Assembly (NCBI RefSeq): GCF_963974425.1
Contig: NZ_CAXBCK010000004.1
Coordinates: forward strand, 1 to 64,000
Reading direction: 5' to 3'
Length of the DNA: 64,000 nucleotides
Source: Marixanthomonas sp963974425
Lineage (GTDB): Bacteria > Bacteroidota > Bacteroidia > Flavobacteriales > Flavobacteriaceae
A program made the position numbers and the translations under genes. Shown here in pieces: positions 8,707-17,796 of the stretch. Under the pieces are notes generated by a model. The model did no database searches. It was not told the origin of the DNA and saw nothing but the letters and a program-made list of their open reading frames with translations. Positions within the stretch are counted from its first letter, which is position 1, and the number at the start of each line of letters is the position of its first letter.

Positions 8707-9564
8707 ATGAAAGTATTAAAAATTGCAGTACAAAAGTCAGGAAGGCTAAACCAAGAGTCTTTAAAAATTTTAAAAGATTGTGGCATTTCCATAGATAATG
8801 GCAGGGATCAATTAAAGGCACCTGCTAAAAATTTTCCGTTGGAAATCTATTATTTGCGTAATGGAGATATTCCTCAATATTTAAAAGATGGTGTAGTAGA
8901 TTGTGCGATAATAGGAGAGAATCTTTTAGTTGAAAACGGTAACGAAATTACCGTAAAAGAAAAATTAGGTTTTTCTAAATGCCGTGTTTCATTAGCGGTT
9001 TCTAAGTTTTTTGAGTATGATAGCATAAAAGATTTTGAAGGAAAAAGAATCGCCACTTCATACCCTAATACCACACAAAAGTATCTTACCGAAAAAGGAA
9101 TCACAGCAGATTTACATATTATTAACGGAAGCGTTGAAATCGCCCCTAACATTGGTTTAGCAGACGGTATTTGCGATATAGTAAGCAGTGGAAGTACACT
9201 TTTTAAAAATAATCTGAAAGAAGTTGAAGTTATTTTCGAAAGTGAAGCTGTACTGGCAGCATCTCCCTTAATTAGTAACAAAGTAAATCAATTGCTAGAA
9301 AAATTACTTTTTCGAATTCAATCTGTATTAAAAGGTCGTGACAATCGCTACGTTTTGCTTAATACTCCAAACGATAAAATCGAAGCCATTACGAAATTAT
9401 TACCCGGGATGAAAAGCCCAACTATTTTACCGCTTCTCAAAGAAGGCTGGAGCAGTATGCATTCTGTAGTTAATCAAGAGGAGTTTTGGGAAGTAATTGA
9501 AGAATTAAAAGCTGTAGGTGCTGAAGGTATTTTAGTGTGTCCTATTGAAAAAATGATTGCATAA
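8707..9564 (+). CDS. hisG: ATP phosphoribosyltransferase, long form
   Basis: This enzyme catalyses the first, committed step of histidine synthesis: ATP plus PRPP to phosphoribosyl-ATP. It has 285 residues with the catalytic domain (IAVQKSGRLNQES near the start, then GICDIVSSGSTLFKNN) and a C-terminal regulatory domain from about residue 210 (the region around GMKSPTILPLLKEGW). That domain is typical of the long, histidine-inhibited HisG that needs no HisZ. The ATG at 8707 is the start; the in-frame TTG at 8662 lies inside the attenuator stem. The stop overlaps the hisD ATG by one base. Confidence 0.96.
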   Translation: MKVLKIAVQKSGRLNQESLKILKDCGISIDNGRDQLKAPAKNFPLEIYYLRNGDIPQYLKDGVVDCAIIGENLLVENGNEITVKEKLGFSKCRVSLAVSKFFEYDSIKDFEGKRIATSYPNTTQKYLTEKGITADLHIINGSVEIAPNIGLADGICDIVSSGSTLFKNNLKEVEVIFESEAVLAASPLISNKVNQLLEKLLFRIQSVLKGRDNRYVLLNTPNDKIEAITKLLPGMKSPTILPLLKEGWSSMHSVVNQEEFWEVIEELKAVGAEGILVCPIEKMIA

Positions 9565-10847
9565 TGAAAAAAGCACTTAATCCAGCTAAAAATACTTGGT
9601 CTGAACTACTTAAAAGACCTACGAAAACAGTGGCAGACATTGAAGCTGTCGTCAATGACATCTTTAAGGAAGTAAAAACAAAAGGCGATCAGGCAGTGTT
9701 AAAGTATACAGAGCTTTTTGACGGCACCACACCTGATAAATTGTTAGTTTCTGAAGAAGAAATTAACCAAGCAGAGAAATCTATAACTTCTGAATTAAAA
9801 GAAGCGATAGCTATAGCAAAAAAGAACATCACTACCTTTCATGCTGCACAAAAAACAGAGGGTGTAACGGTAGAAACTACTAACGGAGTTACCTGCTGGC
9901 AAGAAAAACGGCCTATTCAAAAAGTGGGATTGTATATTCCAGGAGGTTCAGCACCGCTATTTTCAACTTTATTAATGCTTGCTGTGCCTGCAACTATAGC
10001 AGGATGTGAAGAAATTGTATTATGTACGCCACCTAATAAAAAAGGAGAAGTCAATCCGGCTATTTTATATACTGCAAAACTCTGTCGCGTCACGAAAATT
10101 TATAAAATAGGCGGAATTCAAGCCATTGCGGCGATGACTTTTGGTACCGAAACCGTTCCTTCCGTTTATAAGATTTTTGGTCCCGGAAACCAATATGTTA
10201 CGGTTGCAAAACAGTTAGCAACCAAATATAATGTAGCTATCGATATGCCTGCGGGTCCTTCAGAATTATTAGTTTATGCAGATGATACTGTCAATGCTTC
10301 TTTTGTAGCATCAGATTTATTGAGCCAAGCAGAACACGGACCTGACAGCCAAGTAATTTTGGTTTCTATTTCTGAAAAAATTATTGTTGAAACCGAAAAA
10401 GAAGTGGAAGCACAGCTAGAAAAACTACCCAGAAAAGATATTGCAACACAAGCTATTGCAAATTCAAAATTAATTTTAATAGATACGAAAGAAGAAGCGC
10501 TTGAAATGATTAATGAGTACGGCCCGGAACACTTTATTGTTATTTCAGAAAATGAAGAATACTTCGTATCAAATATTCAAAACGCTGGATCTGTATTTAT
10601 AGGGAATTACACGCCTGAAAGCGCTGGTGACTATGCTTCAGGCACCAATCACACTTTACCGACCAACGGCTATGCAAAACAGTATAGCGGTGTTAATTTG
10701 GATAGTTTTTTAAAGAGTATGACGTTTCAAAAAATTTCAGAAAAAGGAATTAAGAATATCGGTCCTGCAATTGAAATCATGGCTGAAGCAGAAGGATTAG
10801 AAGCTCACAAAAACGCAGTATCCATTCGTTTAAAAAGCTTACAATAA
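9564..10847 (+). CDS. hisD: Histidinol dehydrogenase
   Basis: This enzyme carries out the last two oxidations of the pathway, L-histidinol to L-histidine, with NAD+ and zinc. At 427 residues it is full length. Visible motifs are the glycine-rich YIPGGSAPLFSTLLM, the zinc/substrate segment SQAEHGPDSQ (Gln and His ligands), GDYASGTNHTLPT, and EGLEAHKNAVSIR near the C-terminus with the last His ligand. It overlaps hisG by one base and is followed 4 bases later by hisC, so translation is probably coupled. Confidence 0.97.
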   Translation: MKKALNPAKNTWSELLKRPTKTVADIEAVVNDIFKEVKTKGDQAVLKYTELFDGTTPDKLLVSEEEINQAEKSITSELKEAIAIAKKNITTFHAAQKTEGVTVETTNGVTCWQEKRPIQKVGLYIPGGSAPLFSTLLMLAVPATIAGCEEIVLCTPPNKKGEVNPAILYTAKLCRVTKIYKIGGIQAIAAMTFGTETVPSVYKIFGPGNQYVTVAKQLATKYNVAIDMPAGPSELLVYADDTVNASFVASDLLSQAEHGPDSQVILVSISEKIIVETEKEVEAQLEKLPRKDIATQAIANSKLILIDTKEEALEMINEYGPEHFIVISENEEYFVSNIQNAGSVFIGNYTPESAGDYASGTNHTLPTNGYAKQYSGVNLDSFLKSMTFQKISEKGIKNIGPAIEIMAEAEGLEAHKNAVSIRLKSLQ

Positions 10848-10851
10848 TATT

Positions 10852-11904
10852 ATGAAAAATATATTTAAACTAGACAGACTAGTTCGTCCTAACGTTGCAG
10901 CTTTACAGCCTTATAGCTCTGCTAGAGATGAATTTACAGAAACGAGTGAATCTATGGTTTTCTTAGACGCTAATGAAAATCCTTTTGAAAACGGAGTAAA
11001 TCGGTATCCAGATCCGCAACAACGGTTTTTAAAGAAAGAAATAGGTTTAATTAAAGATATTTCAGAAAAAAATATGCTGTTAGGCAATGGCAGTGATGAA
11101 GCTTTGGATTTACTCTTTAGAGCTTTTTGTGAGCCTGGAAAAGACAATATAATCACACTTCCTCCCACGTACGGAATGTACAAAGTACTTGCTGGAATTA
11201 ATAATATTGAAAATAGGGAGGTGCTGCTAACTGAAGCATTTCAACCCAATATCCCAGCAATTTTAGAAAAAGTTGATGAGCAAACAAAAATGATTTTTCT
11301 TTGTTCACCCAATAATCCTACAGGGACTCTTTTTTCTGAAACTCAAGTTGAAAAATTATTAAACAATTTTAAAGGTTTGGTTGTTATTGATGAAGCGTAT
11401 ATCGACTTTTCAGAAACCGAAAGTTGGTCAAAAAAGTTGACTCAATATCCTAATTTGGTTGTTACCCAAACCCTATCAAAAGCGTATGGAATGGCTGGAA
11501 TAAGACTGGGTATTTGTTTTGCTTCCGAAGAAATAATAACGGTTTTAAATAAAATTAAACCACCTTATAACATTAATTCTTTAACACAAGAAAAAGCGAT
11601 TAATCGGTTAAAAAGCATATCAATTTTAAAAGATGAAATAAGTTTATTGATAGATGAAAAGAAAGAGTTATATAAAGCTTTAGTTGAAGTAAACTTTATT
11701 AATAAAATTATTCCTTCAGAAGCTAATTTTATTCTATGCCAAGTAGATGACGCTACAAAACGTCACAATCAATTAGTAGAAAAGGGGATTGTAGTTCGAA
11801 ACCGTAGCAGTCAACCGCTTTGTGAAAATACTTTGCGCTTAACAGTTGGAACGCCAAAAGAAAATGAGCTTTTAATTACCACCTTAAAACAACTTCAATC
11901 ATGA
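10852..11904 (+). CDS. hisC: Histidinol-phosphate aminotransferase
   Basis: A PLP enzyme of fold type I that converts imidazole acetol phosphate and glutamate to histidinol phosphate. It has 350 residues, with ANENPF near the N-terminus, NGSDEALDLLFR, CSPNNPTGT (151-159), VIDEAYIDF, and the Schiff-base lysine Lys210 in TLSKAYGMAGIRLG. Position 4 of 9 in the his operon supports HisC over other aminotransferases. Its end overlaps hisB by 4 bases (ATGA). Confidence 0.96.
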   Translation: MKNIFKLDRLVRPNVAALQPYSSARDEFTETSESMVFLDANENPFENGVNRYPDPQQRFLKKEIGLIKDISEKNMLLGNGSDEALDLLFRAFCEPGKDNIITLPPTYGMYKVLAGINNIENREVLLTEAFQPNIPAILEKVDEQTKMIFLCSPNNPTGTLFSETQVEKLLNNFKGLVVIDEAYIDFSETESWSKKLTQYPNLVVTQTLSKAYGMAGIRLGICFASEEIITVLNKIKPPYNINSLTQEKAINRLKSISILKDEISLLIDEKKELYKALVEVNFINKIIPSEANFILCQVDDATKRHNQLVEKGIVVRNRSSQPLCENTLRLTVGTPKENELLITTLKQLQS

Positions 11905-13037
11905 AAAAGAACGTATTATTTATAGATAGGGACGGAACCCTAATTAAAGAAACCGTCGACGAACAAATTGATGCCTTTGATAAAATGGTGTTCTACCCAA
12001 AGGTTTTTACATATATGGCTAAAATAGCCAAAGAGTTAGACTTTGAGCTCGTTATGATAACCAATCAGGACGGTTTAGGCACGGACTCATTTCCAGAAGA
12101 AACATTTTGGTCAGTTCATAATTTTATCATGAAAGCTTTTGAGAATGAAGGAGTCGTTTTTAATGAGGTTTTTCTAGACAGAACCTTTCCGCACGAAAAC
12201 GCGCCCACTCGAAAACCAGGTACAGCATTGTTAAAAAAGTTTTTTTCAGAAGAATACGATTTGGAAAATTCATTTGTAATAGGCGATCGACTTACCGATG
12301 TAGAATTGGCTAAAAATCTAGGTTCAAAAGCTATTTTTATTAATGATGACACGCAGTTAGGAACAAATGAAATCACAGTTCAAAAGGAAGAGTTAAACTC
12401 GGTTATAGCACTAGAAACTAATGACTGGATGGCTATCTACGAGTTTTTAAAATTAGACTCTAGAACGGCTGAAATCAATAGAAAAACAAATGAAACAGAT
12501 ATATCAATCCAATTAAACCTTGATGGAACTGGGAAAAGCGCTATTGATACTGGAATTGCCTTTTTCGACCACATGTTAGATCAAATAGCTAGGCATGGTC
12601 AAATGGACCTTTCTGTAAAAGTAACAGGCGATCTAGAAGTAGATGAACATCACACGATAGAAGATACCGCTATTGCATTAGGGGAAGTTTTTTCAAAAGC
12701 ATTGGGTAATAAATTAGGGATAGAGCGTTACGGATTTTGTTTACCAATGGACGATTGCTTAGCGCAAGTAGCGATTGACTTTGGCGGTAGAAATTGGCTG
12801 GTTTGGGAAGCAGATTTTAAACGTGAAATGATTGGTAAAATGCCTACTGAAATGTTCTACCATTTCTTTAAAAGTTTTACAGACGGAGCTAAGGCTAACC
12901 TTAACATTAAAGCAGAAGGAACGAACGAACACCACAAAATAGAAGCAATTTTTAAGGCCTTTGCCAAAGCGATAAAAGTTGCAGTAAAGCGAGATACAGA
13001 TAAGATGATTTTACCATCTACAAAAGGCGTATTGTAA
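11901..13037 (+). CDS. hisB: Bifunctional histidinol-phosphatase/imidazoleglycerol-phosphate dehydratase
   Basis: Two enzymes in one chain of 378 residues. Residues 1 to about 165 are a HAD-type histidinol phosphatase with DRDGT (Asp9, Asp11), VMITNQDGLG and a GDRLTDVELA motif. Residues about 185-378 are the dehydratase, with FFDHMLDQIARHG, DEHHTIEDTAIALGE and EHHKIEAIFKAFAKA carrying the manganese-binding histidines. The fused form is known from enteric bacteria and many Bacteroidetes. It overlaps hisC by 4 bases and hisH by 1 base. Confidence 0.96.
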   Translation: MKKNVLFIDRDGTLIKETVDEQIDAFDKMVFYPKVFTYMAKIAKELDFELVMITNQDGLGTDSFPEETFWSVHNFIMKAFENEGVVFNEVFLDRTFPHENAPTRKPGTALLKKFFSEEYDLENSFVIGDRLTDVELAKNLGSKAIFINDDTQLGTNEITVQKEELNSVIALETNDWMAIYEFLKLDSRTAEINRKTNETDISIQLNLDGTGKSAIDTGIAFFDHMLDQIARHGQMDLSVKVTGDLEVDEHHTIEDTAIALGEVFSKALGNKLGIERYGFCLPMDDCLAQVAIDFGGRNWLVWEADFKREMIGKMPTEMFYHFFKSFTDGAKANLNIKAEGTNEHHKIEAIFKAFAKAIKVAVKRDTDKMILPSTKGVL

Positions 13038-13618
13038 TGAATATAGTTATTATAGATTATGGTGCCGGAAATATTAAGAGCCTTCAATTTGCTATTGAAA
13101 GGTTAGGGTTTAATGCTATTTTGAGTAGTAATGAAGAAGAAATTAAAACTGCCGATAAAGTGATTTTTCCGGGTGTCGGTCATGCCGACAGTGCGATGAA
13201 AATGCTAAAGGAAACAGGCTTAGACAAGCTCATACCCAACTTAAAACAACCCGTTTTAGGTATTTGTTTGGGCATGCAGTTGCTTTGTAATTCTTCGGAA
13301 GAAGGAAACACGAAGGGTTTAGGTGTTTTTAACCTTGACGTAAAACGATTTTCAAATACATTGAAAGTTCCGCAAATGGGCTGGAATACCATTTCAAACT
13401 TACAGACTGATTTATTTAAAGGTATTTCAGAAAACGAGTTTATGTATTTGGTGCACAGCTACTATGTCCCAATTTGCGATGAAACCATTGCAATGACTGA
13501 CTATGACGGAGATTATTCTTCTGCATTTCAAAAAGATAACTTCTACGGCGTTCAATTTCACCCAGAAAAAAGTAGCGCTGTTGGAGAAAAAATATTAAAG
13601 AACTTTTTAATGATTTAA
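13037..13618 (+). CDS. hisH: Imidazole glycerol phosphate synthase, glutaminase subunit
   Basis: A class I glutamine amidotransferase that supplies ammonia to HisF. It has 193 residues with the triad Cys77 (GICLGMQLL), His175 and Glu177 (VQFHPEKS). It starts on the last base of hisB and is followed 2 bases later by hisA. The HisF partner is two genes downstream. Confidence 0.96.
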   Translation: MNIVIIDYGAGNIKSLQFAIERLGFNAILSSNEEEIKTADKVIFPGVGHADSAMKMLKETGLDKLIPNLKQPVLGICLGMQLLCNSSEEGNTKGLGVFNLDVKRFSNTLKVPQMGWNTISNLQTDLFKGISENEFMYLVHSYYVPICDETIAMTDYDGDYSSAFQKDNFYGVQFHPEKSSAVGEKILKNFLMI

Positions 13619-13620
13619 CT

Positions 13621-14349
13621 ATGAGAATAATACCTGCTATAGATATTATTGAAGGTAAATGTGTACGGCTTTCAAAAGGTGACTACAACACAAAAAAAAT
13701 ATACAACGAGAACCCGCTAGAGGTTGCTAAACAATTTGAGGATCACGGCATTAAATATCTACATTTAGTAGATTTAGATGGGGCAAAAAGTAGCCATATT
13801 GTTAACCATAAAATTTTAGAAGAAATAGCTTCTAAAACCAATCTACAAATAGATTTTGGAGGTGGTTTAAAAAGTGATAAAGATCTAGAGATAGCCTTTA
13901 ATAGTGGCGCCAATCAAATAACTGGTGGAAGTATTGCAATTAAAAACCCGGCTGTTTTTAAAAACTGGTTACAAAAATATGGTAGCGACAAAATTATTTT
14001 AGGTGCTGATGCAAAAGATGAAAAAGTTGCTGTAAGTGGCTGGTTAGAAGAAAGTGATGAGTTTGTCATTCCGTTTATTCAAAAATATCAAATTGAAGGA
14101 GCCACGTATGTAATTTGTACAGATATTAGTAAGGATGGGATGTTGGAAGGCCCTTCGTTTGAATTGTACAAACAAATTTTAGCTGAAACTGAGAATTTAA
14201 AACTAATTGCTTCTGGAGGTGTAGCTATCTTCGACGATCTTCCTAAGCTATCTGAAATAGGATGTGAAGGAGCTATTTTAGGAAAAGCTATTTATGAAAA
14301 CAGAATATCTTTAAAACAACTTGAAAAATATATTCTAGATGCTAACTAA
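13621..14349 (+). CDS. hisA: ProFAR isomerase (HisA)
   Basis: A beta/alpha-barrel isomerase that opens the ribose of N'-phosphoribosylformimino-AICAR-phosphate. It has 242 residues and shows the catalytic Asp8 in IIPAIDI, the phosphate-binding IDFGGGL and LIASGGVA loops, and the second acid in CTDISKDGML. It overlaps hisF by 11 bases, and the two are homologous half-barrel duplications. No sign of the bifunctional PriA type is visible, and trp genes are not present in this window. Confidence 0.95.
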   Translation: MRIIPAIDIIEGKCVRLSKGDYNTKKIYNENPLEVAKQFEDHGIKYLHLVDLDGAKSSHIVNHKILEEIASKTNLQIDFGGGLKSDKDLEIAFNSGANQITGGSIAIKNPAVFKNWLQKYGSDKIILGADAKDEKVAVSGWLEESDEFVIPFIQKYQIEGATYVICTDISKDGMLEGPSFELYKQILAETENLKLIASGGVAIFDDLPKLSEIGCEGAILGKAIYENRISLKQLEKYILDAN

Positions 14350-15094
14350 ACGAATAATCCCTTGTTTGGATATAAAAAATGGCCGCACCGTAAAAGGCGT
14401 TAATTTTGTAAACCTTCGAGATGCTGGAGACCCAGTAGAATTAGCTAAAATATATTCTGAAACGGGAGCCGATGAGTTGGTTTTTTTAGATATATCAGCT
14501 ACTGAAGAACGCCGTAAAACACTTGCCAATATGGTTTTACAAATTGCTGAAGCTATAAACATTCCGTTTACCGTTGGCGGCGGAATTTCGAGTGTGGAAG
14601 ATGTTGCCGTATTATTGAAAAACGGAGCAGATAAGGTTTCTATAAACTCTTCCGCAGTTAAAACCCCGCAACTTATAAACAATTTAGCTGCTAAATTTGG
14701 TTCGCAATGTATTGTGGTTGCTATCGATGCAAAACAGATAGATGGTGATTGGGTTGTACATTTAGTAGGAGGGAAGCAACCTACAACGTTAAATTTATTT
14801 GATTGGGCTTTGGAGGCTGAAAAAAGAGGTGCTGGAGAAATTCTCTTCACTTCAATGGATAATGACGGTACCAAAGACGGTTTTGCTAATGAAGCTTTGA
14901 AAAAACTTTCAGAAACACTCAATATTCCAATAATTGCTTCAGGTGGTGCAGGTACTATGAATCATTTTACAGATACTTTTAAATTAGGAAAAGCTGATGC
15001 TGCTTTGGCTGCTAGTGTTTTTCACTTTAAGGAAATAGAGATTTCAGAATTAAAAAAAGAATTAAAAACACAGGAAATCCCTGTTAGATTATAA
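14339..15094 (+). CDS. hisF: Imidazole glycerol phosphate synthase, cyclase subunit
   Basis: A beta/alpha-barrel cyclase that uses ammonia from HisH to form imidazole glycerol phosphate and AICAR. It has 251 residues with the catalytic Asp11 (IIPCLDI) and Asp130 (VVAIDAKQ), and the phosphate loops VGGGI and IASGGAG. The start lies inside the end of hisA, and hisIE follows after 4 bases. Confidence 0.97.
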   Translation: MLTKRIIPCLDIKNGRTVKGVNFVNLRDAGDPVELAKIYSETGADELVFLDISATEERRKTLANMVLQIAEAINIPFTVGGGISSVEDVAVLLKNGADKVSINSSAVKTPQLINNLAAKFGSQCIVVAIDAKQIDGDWVVHLVGGKQPTTLNLFDWALEAEKRGAGEILFTSMDNDGTKDGFANEALKKLSETLNIPIIASGGAGTMNHFTDTFKLGKADAALAASVFHFKEIEISELKKELKTQEIPVRL

Positions 15095-15098
15095 GATT

Positions 15099-15701
15099 AT
15101 GCAAATAGACTATACGAAATACGAAAACGGTTTAGTCCCGGCAATTATACAAGATGCAATCACTAAAAATGTGTTGATGCTAGGCTATATGAACGAAGAG
15201 GCGTTTTTAAAAACCAATCAAACTAAAAAAGTAACCTTTTTTAGCCGAAGTAAAAATAGACTGTGGACCAAAGGAGAGGAGAGTGGCAATTTTTTAAACT
15301 TAGTTTCCATAAAAGTTGATTGTGATAATGACGCTCTGCTTGTTCAAGTGCAGCCAGAAGGGCCAACTTGTCACAAAGGAACAGATACATGTTGGAACGA
15401 AAAAAACAACTCTAATTTCGGGTTTCTTTCAAAATTGGAAGCAATAATTGAGGACAGAAAAGATAATTCAGAAAACGAAAAATCCTATGTTTCATCTCTT
15501 TTTAGAGCGGGAATGAACAAAATAGCTCAAAAAGTAGGAGAAGAGGCTGTTGAAGTAGTAATTGAGGCAAAAGATAGTGATGATAATCTTTTTTTAAATG
15601 AAAGCAGCGATTTATTGTTTCACTACCTAATCTTATTGCAAGCGAAGGGCTACAAACTTAGCGATATTGAAAAAGTGTTGCAAATGAGGCATAGTCGATA
15701 A
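15099..15701 (+). CDS. hisIE: Bifunctional PRA-cyclohydrolase/PRA-ATP pyrophosphatase
   Basis: A fusion of 200 residues. The HisI part (about 1-110) hydrolyses phosphoribosyl-AMP and has FFSRSKNRLWTKGEESGN and the zinc-binding cysteines in VDCDND and GPTCHKGTDTCW. The HisE part (about 112-200) removes pyrophosphate from phosphoribosyl-ATP and has the helical EKVGEEA-like motif (QKVGEEAVEVVIEAK) and SSDLLFHYLILL. It is the last his gene. No strong terminator follows before the convergent gene. Confidence 0.96.
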   Translation: MQIDYTKYENGLVPAIIQDAITKNVLMLGYMNEEAFLKTNQTKKVTFFSRSKNRLWTKGEESGNFLNLVSIKVDCDNDALLVQVQPEGPTCHKGTDTCWNEKNNSNFGFLSKLEAIIEDRKDNSENEKSYVSSLFRAGMNKIAQKVGEEAVEVVIEAKDSDDNLFLNESSDLLFHYLILLQAKGYKLSDIEKVLQMRHSR

Positions 15702-15784
15702 GTTTGCAACACTTTAATATAACTAAATTCTAACTGTTTGCTCTAAGGGAGTGGAATAAACCATTCCTTTTGTTTATGCCAGAC

Positions 15785-16747
15785 TCAGTTTTTATAAAAA
15801 TTTTCATCAACTAATTTGATACTGATATCTGGATAGTTTTTCTTTAGCTCTCTTTCTAATCCAATAACATGGGCAGCCCCGACAATGACAATATTTTTAG
15901 TATAGTCTTTATTTAGTACTTGAGTCGCAATGTTTTTAGCCATTCTACTATTACGTTCGTTCCAGTATTTTTCACCTAAAGTACAGCTTTTTGTTTCGTT
16001 TTCTACATAGGTAAAAGAAGATAGTTTGTGTAGCCGCAACAAAGATTTACGCTTATTTACGTGTTTTCCTAAACCTCCTAATAGGGCAGGCAGTATAGCT
16101 CTATTGTAGTCTTTTTTATTGAGCTCTCTATTAATTTTATTATCACCATTTGTTTGACCTTTTTTAGCACAAGCTTGCCAAGCTTCATGGTACTGTTTAT
16201 TTGTCTGTTGATCGTCCATGGAGTTTAATTGTTTAATATTTAACTTTAATGCTAGTTTAGCTGTTAAATCTCCGTCTTCAGCACGTGTCGGCTTTTTTGA
16301 CCCCTTAATACCATGCTTTTGAATGTATTTATAAAACTGATAATTGGCATCGTCTCTAAGATAAGCAAACGAGTTAGTTATTAGTTTTAAATTATCTTCT
16401 GTAAGATTTTCAAAATCTTTTCTTAGTAAAGAATCCAAGGTATGCTGATCAAAATTGAAACTGTTTTTTAGCGAATCAGATAAATAATAAAACTTCTTAT
16501 AATGTTTTGACCAACCATTTTTTAAATATTCCCAACTTATTGAGTCATTAGGCTGCGGACTTTCAACATAAATAGCTTCAGGGTTATACTTTATAGCTAA
16601 TTTTAAAAGAGGCTTATAACTGTTTTTAACAACTTTTGGTACTTCGTGCATTGTACCAATTATAAAAACTTCTTTTTTGTTTTGTATCTGTGAAAACAAG
16701 TTAGTTGCTAAAATTACCGTAATTAAAAAAATGATTAGTTTCTTCAT
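15785..16747 (-). CDS. Secreted TraB/GumN-like protein (DUF5694-like)
   Basis: A 320-residue protein starting at ATG 16747 with a clear signal peptide (MKKLIIFLITVILATNLFSQ). An upstream in-frame start at 16822 would add 25 residues ahead of the signal and is rejected. The mature part begins with VFIIGTMHEVPKVV and ends with IVIVGAAHVIGLERELKK. These GTxH and GAAHxxG blocks recall the TraB/TIKI/GumN superfamily of putative metal-dependent proteases, and DUF5694 in particular. The activity is unproven. It lies 178 bases downstream of the LytTR gene on the same strand. Confidence 0.65.
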   Translation of the reverse strand: MKKLIIFLITVILATNLFSQIQNKKEVFIIGTMHEVPKVVKNSYKPLLKLAIKYNPEAIYVESPQPNDSISWEYLKNGWSKHYKKFYYLSDSLKNSFNFDQHTLDSLLRKDFENLTEDNLKLITNSFAYLRDDANYQFYKYIQKHGIKGSKKPTRAEDGDLTAKLALKLNIKQLNSMDDQQTNKQYHEAWQACAKKGQTNGDNKINRELNKKDYNRAILPALLGGLGKHVNKRKSLLRLHKLSSFTYVENETKSCTLGEKYWNERNSRMAKNIATQVLNKDYTKNIVIVGAAHVIGLERELKKNYPDISIKLVDENFYKN

Positions 16748-16925
16748 GATGTTGTTTTTAGATCCCTTTGTATTTTGGGAGTTGATTATTTCTAAAACAA
16801 ATATAAATAGAGAAGGCCTCAAACATCCTTAATATAGGGCGTTTGGGGTGAAACAATACTTATTTGTGGTGAAATTTATGTTGAATATATGTAAATGCTA
16901 AGTATTTGTTTTTAGTAGAAAAAAA

Positions 16926-17711
16926 TTAAGAATCTAAAACGGACTTTACATTTTCAAAATATGTTTTTGAAACGGGAATTTCAATATCGTTACTTAAAAG
17001 AAGGGATATTTTTCCTTTTTTGTTTTTCCACTGCTTAAAATGAAAAGGATTAAATATATGAGAACGGTGACTTCGGATTAATGATGTGTCGAGTGTTTCG
17101 ATATAAGAAAGTTTGTTTCGAATTAGTTGTCTTTTTAAATTTCCGAAGTCTAAAAAAGTCACTTCAATATAGTTGTCTTCAGCTTTTATGGATATGATAT
17201 CGTTTAATAGCAAATGCAACCCTTCATAGGTTCCTTCACCGTCTATATTTATTTTTTGATCGTCTAATTTTTTTTCTCTGTATTTGCCTAGAGCTACACG
17301 GCCTCCTATAACGATAGGTAAAATAATGGCAATTACAGGTAAATATATTGAAGAAAAGAAATACCATACTCCATACGGGTTAGGTTCGCCTGAAACAATG
17401 ATATATAAATAGACAGATCTAGCAATTATAAAAGCCAGAATACTAAAACAGAGTATGAATAACAACTCTTTACCAATAGTCCATAATGTATTTTTACAAA
17501 GCCAATATTGAAAAGGCATCATAAAAAAGTATGCAATCCCGCCTACTAAGCCATAAATAGGTAAATAAATAAGTTGCTCAATATTAGTTAACTCATTAAC
17601 ATCAAGGGGTTCTGTTAAATACAAAAAAGTAAAAATCCATATAACAAGGCCTAATGCAACAAGTAAATGATGCTTTACTAATGGATCAAATGGATAAGTG
17701 GTGTTTAGCAA
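16926..17711 (-). CDS. Membrane-bound LytTR-type transcription regulator
   Basis: A 261-residue protein with four to five membrane segments in the first 140 residues and a C-terminal LytTR DNA-binding domain (about 165-260). The domain includes IKAEDNYIEVTF, SLIRSHRSHIFNP and the closing IEIPVSKTYFENVK. Membrane-anchored LytTR proteins are common in Bacteroidetes, and the membrane part probably senses a signal or docks a partner. The start is TTG at 17711. It is divergent from corA and upstream of the secreted TraB-like gene, a candidate target. Confidence 0.85.
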   Translation of the reverse strand: MLNTTYPFDPLVKHHLLVALGLVIWIFTFLYLTEPLDVNELTNIEQLIYLPIYGLVGGIAYFFMMPFQYWLCKNTLWTIGKELLFILCFSILAFIIARSVYLYIIVSGEPNPYGVWYFFSSIYLPVIAIILPIVIGGRVALGKYREKKLDDQKINIDGEGTYEGLHLLLNDIISIKAEDNYIEVTFLDFGNLKRQLIRNKLSYIETLDTSLIRSHRSHIFNPFHFKQWKNKKGKISLLLSNDIEIPVSKTYFENVKSVLDS

Positions 17712-17796
17712 TTTCTTAAGCTTAATTAATATTAGTTACAAGTCTAAAATAATTAAAAGAATTAGTTTTTCTATCTTTAAAAAACAATTTATAAAA

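Noticed and set aside
14335..14922. A 195-codon minus-strand open frame
   Set aside because: It is a shadow of hisF, with low-complexity Ser-rich translation and no motif.
15753..15770. Small hairpin GGAAT/ATTCC followed by TTTT after hisIE
   Set aside because: The stem is only 5 bp and the T-run short, so it is too weak to call a terminator.
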